Source: Bacteroidia bacterium (lineage in GTDB: Bacteria > Bacteroidota > Bacteroidia > Cytophagales > Cyclobacteriaceae). From it: DNA of 16,797 nucleotides. The notes under the pieces are model-generated. The model was given only the letters and a program-made list of their open reading frames with translations, was not told where the DNA came from and did not search any database. Location of the stretch: contig JANXRR010000195.1 of NCBI GenBank assembly GCA_025356795.1, positions 1 through 16,797 of the forward strand, written 5' to 3'. The position numbers were made by a program, and so were the translations under genes. Positions 13,115 to 16,797 of the stretch are shown piece by piece. Within the stretch, counting starts at the first letter, position 1. Each line of letters begins with the position of its first letter.

Positions 13115-13732
13115 ATGAAAGCAATTTACATGATAATTAACTTGAAAGACGATAAGAGATATATAGGACAGTCTTATAAGGCTTCTAAGAGATGTAAAGA
13201 CCATTTTAGAAGCCTTAATGCTGGTACTCACCATTGTGATTATTTACAAAGGTCTTGGAATAAGTATGGTGAACTGTATTTCAAGTTTGTAGTTCTTGAA
13301 ATAGATTTAACAATTGAAGAAGCTGATTTAAGAGAAATTGAACTAATTCAAGAGTTTAAGGAAAAAGCTCTTTGTTATAATTCTAATGGTGGTGGTACGA
13401 AAGGTAAAATTCTTAGTGATGAAACCAAAAGAAAGATTGGTGAATCAAATCGTGGAAAAGTAAGAACAGAAGAGACACTTCAAAAACTAAAAGATGGACA
13501 CAAGAAAAGAACAGATAATATTATTGAAAAAATGAGGATCATGAATACTGGTAAAAAACTGTCAGAAGAACGAAAAAAGAAGATTAGTGAATCTATGAAA
13601 ATTGTGGCTTCTAATAGAAAACCAATGAGTGATGAAACCAAAAAGAAGATTAGTGAAGCCTGTAAAGGGCATACCCCCTGGAATAAAGGAAAGAAGAAAG
13701 CATCACAATTCGAAGAAAGCTTAAAAAAGTAA
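13115..13732 (+). CDS. freestanding GIY-YIG homing endonuclease with NUMOD3 repeats
   Basis: A 205-aa enzyme that nicks or cuts a specific DNA site so that its gene spreads by repair. The N-terminal nuclease (1-95) has IYMI (4-7), YIG (16-18), R26 with H30 and E76 in LREIELIQEF, all in the expected order. The C-terminal half is a string of NUMOD3-type DNA-binding repeats (SDETKRKIGESNRGK, EETLQKLKDGHK, SEERKKKISESMK, SDETKKKISEACKG). The protein is very lysine-rich. It is inserted between scaffold and major capsid genes, a conserved site attractive to homing genes, without disrupting either. It carries its own sigma-type promoter and no Shine-Dalgarno sequence. Its nuclease half is 60/90 identical to that of the second copy at 16289. 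Confidence 0.93.
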   Translation: MKAIYMIINLKDDKRYIGQSYKASKRCKDHFRSLNAGTHHCDYLQRSWNKYGELYFKFVVLEIDLTIEEADLREIELIQEFKEKALCYNSNGGGTKGKILSDETKRKIGESNRGKVRTEETLQKLKDGHKKRTDNIIEKMRIMNTGKKLSEERKKKISESMKIVASNRKPMSDETKKKISEACKGHTPWNKGKKKASQFEESLKK

Positions 13733-13742
13733 GTTAATTCTG

Positions 13743-13786
13743 GCCTCTTGTAGATTTTTTATGAAATTTGCAGGAGGCTTATTTAT
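13743..13786 (+). terminator. possible terminator after the first GIY-YIG gene
   Basis: GCCTCTTG (13743-13750) pairs with CAGGAGGC (13771-13778), with one G-U pair, across a 20-base loop, and is followed by TTATTTATT. The long loop makes it weaker than the other terminators here. It lies 11 bases after the endonuclease stop, in the right place. Confidence 0.4.
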
Positions 13787-13799
13787 TTATCGTTAAATG
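13772..13799 (+). promoter_or_regulatory. weak candidate promoter for the major capsid gene
   Basis: AGGAGGC (13772-13778), 15 bases, TAAATG (13794-13799). Spacing fits the phage class, but the first element departs from it in its last three bases. It overlaps the possible terminator stem. If used, the capsid mRNA would have a leader of about 160 bases containing the 13935-13949 hairpin. An alternative pairing is AGGCTTA (13775) with GAAT (13799) at 17 bases. Confidence 0.3.
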
Positions 13800-13934
13800 A
13801 ATAATTGTATCGTAGTTTTCTACCAAGAGAGCAACTTTGCATACCAATGCTAGTCCTAACAAGATACAAAAAGTTGAATAAGTTCAAAATACTATACTAA
13901 TAGTAAATTTGATTTTAAGATACAAGAAACAAAC

Positions 13935-13949
13935 AGCCCCCGAAGGGCT
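13935..13949 (+). promoter_or_regulatory. hairpin just before the capsid ribosome site
   Basis: AGCCC (13935-13939), loop CCGAA and GGGCT (13945-13949) form a short GC stem a few bases before AAGGAA, the Shine-Dalgarno sequence of the major capsid gene. No U-tract follows, so it is not a terminator. A 5' hairpin here could stabilise the capsid mRNA or set the processed 5' end. Confidence 0.4.
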
Positions 13950-13966
13950 AAGAAAGGAAAAATTAT

Positions 13967-15001
13967 ATGGCAAACGTACTTTGGTATGATTCAACAATTA
14001 ACACTAATGCTCTCTCAGGCATGTTCAATCAACTTTATTCTAAGGAAGCTATCAACATTGTTAGAAAGAAGAATGGTCTTGCTTACTCAATCTTGGGTAA
14101 GAAAGAAGCAGGTAGCAATCCTTACGAAAAAGCTACTTGGGAACGACTAAACACAATTTCTGGTTACCAAATTGAATTCCGTGACCGTGGCAAGCTACTT
14201 GCTGGTCTTGCTACCGTTGCTGACGGCTCGGCTGAAGTTGCAACCAACACTCCCGACTATGTAGGTAATCGTTATGGAGCTATGCTCTTTGACCTTACTC
14301 ACTACGTTGAAAACTTGGCTGTTCCTCGCTCGGAAATGGATAGAATTAAGGGCAATGAAGCAAAGACTGTCTCTTGGATTCAAGACCAGTTCACTGATGT
14401 GATGCTCACAATCGAAAAGGAAATTGGTACTCAAATTAACTCTGCCAATGCTCCTGCAAGAACTCAGCTTGGTGGCTGGCCTTGGGCAGCCTCTGACGGT
14501 GTAACCTCGGGTGAAACAGCTTTTTCTGAATATGGAAACATTGATCGCTCACAGTCTTCTAATATTGACTTCCGTGGTCAGGTTGTAAGCTCTTCAACAT
14601 TTGATTTGAACAAGCTGTCTCAGCTTCGTAATCTTATCATCGTTGCTGGTGGGACGCCTGATGTAGCAATTGCTGCTGCAACAGTGTACAATATTGCAGA
14701 AGCCGCTTTAACTCCTTACACCATCATTGATTCTTACAGCGATTTGATGGAGTTCGGTTCTTTGTACTTCAGATTCCGAGGCATGAACTTCATGCTTGAT
14801 AAGTATGCTCCTGCATCCACACTTGGTGTTCTAGACAGTTCTAGCTGGGTGTTCTACCTTAACGAAAGTGATTTCGTTGCACAAGGTTTAACTCCTCGTC
14901 TTGACCTCGTGGCTGCTTATGGTATGCAATTTAACATGTGGATTGGATTTTTGTGCAAAAATCCACAATATAACGGAAAATTAGTGAACATTACTAACTA
15001 A
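13967..15001 (+). CDS. major capsid protein, HK97-fold type
   Basis: A 344-aa protein forming the shell. Seen in order: an N-terminal arm (1-45); a probable E-loop region (YQIEFRDRGKLLAGLATVADGS, about 67-88); the long spine helix segment (EMDRIKGNEAKTVSWIQDQFTDVMLTIEKEIGTQI, about 123-157), typical of the P domain; and a C-terminal A domain (LNKLSQLRNLIIVAGGTPDVAIAAATVYN onwards) ending in NITN. Length, Ala/Gly-rich composition and place after the scaffold support the call. AAGGAA eight bases before the ATG is a good ribosome site. Codons such as ttc, aac, gac and cgt are commoner than in its neighbours, as for a highly expressed gene. A strong terminator follows. Confidence 0.85.
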   Translation: MANVLWYDSTINTNALSGMFNQLYSKEAINIVRKKNGLAYSILGKKEAGSNPYEKATWERLNTISGYQIEFRDRGKLLAGLATVADGSAEVATNTPDYVGNRYGAMLFDLTHYVENLAVPRSEMDRIKGNEAKTVSWIQDQFTDVMLTIEKEIGTQINSANAPARTQLGGWPWAASDGVTSGETAFSEYGNIDRSQSSNIDFRGQVVSSSTFDLNKLSQLRNLIIVAGGTPDVAIAAATVYNIAEAALTPYTIIDSYSDLMEFGSLYFRFRGMNFMLDKYAPASTLGVLDSSSWVFYLNESDFVAQGLTPRLDLVAAYGMQFNMWIGFLCKNPQYNGKLVNITN

Positions 15002-15032
15002 TTAGTAATACAAAATCTATTAAATTAGGTTC

Positions 15033-15059
15033 AAAGCCTCTCTTCGGAGAGGCTTTTTT
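15033..15059 (+). terminator. strong intrinsic terminator after the major capsid gene
   Basis: AAAGCCTCTC (15033-15042), tetraloop TTCG and GAGAGGCTTT (15047-15056), with a run of six T (15054-15059). The stable UUCG loop, GC-rich stem and U-tract make this the best terminator in the window. Confidence 0.93.
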
Positions 15060-15104
15060 ATTGATAAAATGGTTTAATTTATGGGTTATGGAATGGTTTA
15101 AAGC

Positions 15105-15133
15105 AGGATAAAGCTCATCCCTGTCTATAATTA
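15105..15133 (+). promoter_or_regulatory. AGGA/TAAT-class promoter of the 58-aa ORF, leaderless type
   Basis: AGGATAA (15105-15111), 16 bases, TAATTA (15128-15133), followed 13 bases from its start by the ATG at 15141. No Shine-Dalgarno sequence is present. It lies just past the capsid terminator, where a new transcript must begin. Confidence 0.55.
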
Positions 15134-15140
15134 TTACTAT

Positions 15141-15317
15141 ATGGGCAGCAGAGTTGTTTATAATAAGGGGCACATGAAAGAGGTAAGGCAAAGAGCCTGG
15201 ATTAACCTCACTTATGCTGTCAAAGAAGATGCCCGAAATGTCTCCACACCAGAAGAGATTGAAAAGCTCATTAATTCCTACATAAGAAAAGCTAAAAAGA
15301 CTGCCTCATTAGGCTAA
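15141..15317 (+). CDS. 58-aa basic hypothetical protein
   Basis: A short ORF starting MGSRVVYNKGHMKEVRQRAW and ending IRKAKKTASLG. It is basic and mostly helical, with no Cys and no membrane segment. It would be missed by length cut-offs, but it has a dedicated promoter of the phage class at the usual distance from its ATG. It sits between the capsid and neck genes, where small head-completion proteins occur, though its sequence gives no functional clue. Its stop lies two bases before the -35 of the next promoter. Confidence 0.65.
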   Translation: MGSRVVYNKGHMKEVRQRAWINLTYAVKEDARNVSTPEEIEKLINSYIRKAKKTASLG

Positions 15318-15319
15318 CT

Positions 15320-15347
15320 AGGATTTCACTTTGCTTACCTTGAAATA
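15320..15347 (+). promoter_or_regulatory. AGGA/GAAAT-class promoter of the neck gene, leaderless type
   Basis: AGGATTT (15320-15326), exactly 15 bases, GAAATA (15342-15347), exactly 12 bases from its start to the ATG at 15354. The first element with its flank (CTAGGATTT) is identical to that of the portal promoter. No Shine-Dalgarno sequence is present. Confidence 0.7.
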
Positions 15348-15353
15348 GTAAGT

Positions 15354-16256
15354 ATGCCAATGTTCACTTCACAAATTATGACTCTTTTAAAGAGTCTATT
15401 GTCTTATGATCTTGACTCAAGAGTTAGTCAGGATTCGGCACCAACAAATGCTCAAATGCTTGATGATCTCAATTATGCAAAAGATATAATTTCAAAGAAT
15501 ATATTTCAATATAATCCAAGCATTGTACTAACACTTACGGCACAATCCAATGCATTGAATCCTATCAATATTAGAGATTTAAGTGTAGTTTCAGGAAGAG
15601 TATTAAGGCCACTGCAAGTGATTATAAATAACCGAACTCTTACTGATTCAAAAGGTCAACGTGGAACATGGGCTGTCACAGAATTGAACAATTACATTCC
15701 CACATGGAGAAGCGATGGAGCAGGAGTTCCATACATTGCTGCAACTGTTTCAAATGACAAAATTGTTCTTTATCCTGCACCATCTCAAGCAGTTGTAGAT
15801 ACTGGTGGAAATTACATTTCTGGTCTTTACCTCGCTGCTGATATGGTAGTTCCAACAACGGTCACTTCTGTGGCAACAAGTGCCACACAGACAGTTGGCA
15901 GTACAAATGGTATGGTGGCTGGAATGAATATCTATTTTGATACGGCTGGAGTTTCAAGAGTAATTCAAACTGTCAATTCCCCTACATCAATCACTTTGAC
16001 AGCTTCTCTTACGACAACCACAGCAGAAGTTTGTTCTTCAGAGCCAGATATTCCTGATGAAATTAGGCCAGCTATTGCATATTTGGCTGCTGTCATCACC
16101 TCTGAAATCTCAGCCTCTGAAGAAGAACAAATGGTTCGATTACAGGCTTATGATGCAAGAGTAGCAAGAGCCATTGAAAAGATTGCTCGTGAAAATAAGA
16201 ATGCCCAATTGGATATGGGAAGCCTTGGTCGAAGACCAAAATACATGTTGAGCTAG
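15354..16256 (+). CDS. probable head-tail adaptor / neck protein
   Basis: A 300-aa protein. The N-terminal half contains helices followed by beta strands. The C-terminal helical part (DIPDEIRPAIAYLAAVITSEISASEEEQMVRLQAYDARVARAIEKIARENK, about 230-280) has the form common to phage adaptors that sit under the portal. Between them is a Thr/Ser/Val-rich beta insertion (about 165-228, with TNGMVAGMNIYFDTAGVSR and TSITLTASLTTTTAE) that looks like a separate small domain added to the adaptor. Position right after the capsid module supports a neck role, but the family was assigned from general shape, not a firm signature. Translation appears leaderless. Confidence 0.6.
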   Translation: MPMFTSQIMTLLKSLLSYDLDSRVSQDSAPTNAQMLDDLNYAKDIISKNIFQYNPSIVLTLTAQSNALNPINIRDLSVVSGRVLRPLQVIINNRTLTDSKGQRGTWAVTELNNYIPTWRSDGAGVPYIAATVSNDKIVLYPAPSQAVVDTGGNYISGLYLAADMVVPTTVTSVATSATQTVGSTNGMVAGMNIYFDTAGVSRVIQTVNSPTSITLTASLTTTTAEVCSSEPDIPDEIRPAIAYLAAVITSEISASEEEQMVRLQAYDARVARAIEKIARENKNAQLDMGSLGRRPKYMLS

Positions 16257-16282
16257 GTGAATATGACATATACCTTGAATAT
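16255..16282 (+). promoter_or_regulatory. AGGT/GAAT-class promoter of the second GIY-YIG gene, leaderless type
   Basis: AGGTGAA (16255-16261), exactly 15 bases, GAATAT (16277-16282), exactly 12 bases from its start to the ATG at 16289. The first element shares bases with the TAG stop of the neck gene. No functional Shine-Dalgarno sequence is needed; an AGGA at 16283-16286 is too close to the ATG. Confidence 0.65.
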
Positions 16283-16288
16283 AGGACT

Positions 16289-16797
16289 ATGAATAGTATT
16301 TATATGATAATTAATCTTAAAAACGATAAGAGATATATAGGCCAAACTACTTCTCCTACAAGGAGATGGTGTGTTCATAAGTGTTATTTAAGAAACAATA
16401 AGCATCATTGTGATTATTTACAAAATGCATGGAATAAATATACTGAATTATATTTCAAGTTTGTAATTTTAGAAACTGATTTAACAAATGAAGAAGCAGA
16501 TCAAAGAGAAATTGAACTTATTCAAGATTTAAAAGAACAAGGACTTTGTTATAATTCTGCTAATGGTGGTGTTTCTAAAAAAAGTGGTAGTCCTTGTTCT
16601 GATGAAACTAAAAAGAAGATTAGTCAATCAGAGAAGGGAAAGGTTGTTAGTGAAGAAACTAGACAGAAATTAAGAGATTCTTGGAAGAATAGGGCACCAA
16701 TTTCTGAGGAGACTAGAACAAAAATGAGTGAAGCAAGAAAAGGAGTTAAAAACCACTTTTATGGAAAGACCCATACTGAAGAAGCAAAAAAGAAAAT
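16289..16797 (+). CDS. second GIY-YIG homing endonuclease (cut by the window edge)
   Basis: The frame stays open for 169 codons to the right edge. It begins MNSIYMIINLKNDKRYIGQT, with IYMI (4-7), YIG (16-18), R26/H30 and E76 in REIELIQDL. NUMOD3-type repeats follow (SDETKKKISQSEKGK, SEETRQKLRDSWK, SEETRTKMSEARKG, YGKTHTEEAKKK). The nuclease half is 60/90 identical to the copy at 13115, but the residues just after YIG (21-38) differ widely, as do the repeats, which suggests a different target. It is inserted right after the neck gene. It resembles its paralogue also in carrying the phage promoter and lacking a Shine-Dalgarno sequence. Confidence 0.9.
   Translation, partial: MNSIYMIINLKNDKRYIGQTTSPTRRWCVHKCYLRNNKHHCDYLQNAWNKYTELYFKFVILETDLTNEEADQREIELIQDLKEQGLCYNSANGGVSKKSGSPCSDETKKKISQSEKGKVVSEETRQKLRDSWKNRAPISEETRTKMSEARKGVKNHFYGKTHTEEAKKK

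Noticed and set aside
1..16797. CRISPR array, rRNA, insertion sequence, integrase or attachment site
   Set aside because: No regularly spaced repeats, rRNA segments, transposase, recombinase or paired att-like repeats were seen.

Overview
The window is about 16.8 kb of an AT-rich double-stranded DNA tailed phage (Caudoviricetes-like), from a free phage or an uncultivated viral contig. The phage assignment is firm. It rests on a consecutive small terminase, large terminase, portal, scaffold, HK97-fold-type major capsid protein and probable neck protein, and on the absence of any cellular housekeeping gene. The host cannot be named from the sequence.

Layout. Positions 1-275 hold no gene, only a leftward terminator. 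From about 3058 leftwards to 276 runs a leftward operon: a 27-aa leader ORF translationally coupled to a 191-aa unknown protein, a RepB/AEP-type primase-polymerase, a possible 51-aa ORF, a DUF559/Vsr-like nuclease and a 60-aa ORF. From 3234 rightwards everything is on the plus strand. First come a SigH-like phage sigma factor, a zinc-binding HNH-like protein and three small proteins. Next is a beta-rich structural protein interrupted by an intein-like Hint domain, then TerS, TerL, three small accessory genes, a probable virion protein, portal, scaffold, a GIY-YIG homing endonuclease, the major capsid protein, a 58-aa ORF and a neck or adaptor protein. A second GIY-YIG endonuclease runs off the right edge.

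The most interesting finding is a promoter system that appears to belong to the phage. Upstream of the sigma gene and of at least nine rightward genes there is a motif AGGWWWN, then 14-16 (usually exactly 15) bases, then (G/T)AA(A/T). This resembles the AGGA/GAAT promoters read by SigH-type sigma factors. In most cases the second element begins 12-15 bases (usually exactly 12) before the ATG, and those genes lack a Shine-Dalgarno sequence. They therefore look like leaderless transcripts. Genes inside operons, and a few with real 5' leaders, carry good Shine-Dalgarno sequences. The proposed logic is that the sigma factor is made first, reinforces its own promoter, and then switches on a set of late promoters, many producing leaderless mRNA. 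The freestanding homing endonucleases carry the same promoter.

Other points of interest are the Hint domain with Ser in place of Cys1 and Met after the terminal His-Asn, three ATTTCTAC repeats in the divergent control region, a near-perfect operator-like dyad at 4481-4506, and a GC-rich tandem repeat and palindrome at 975-1002.
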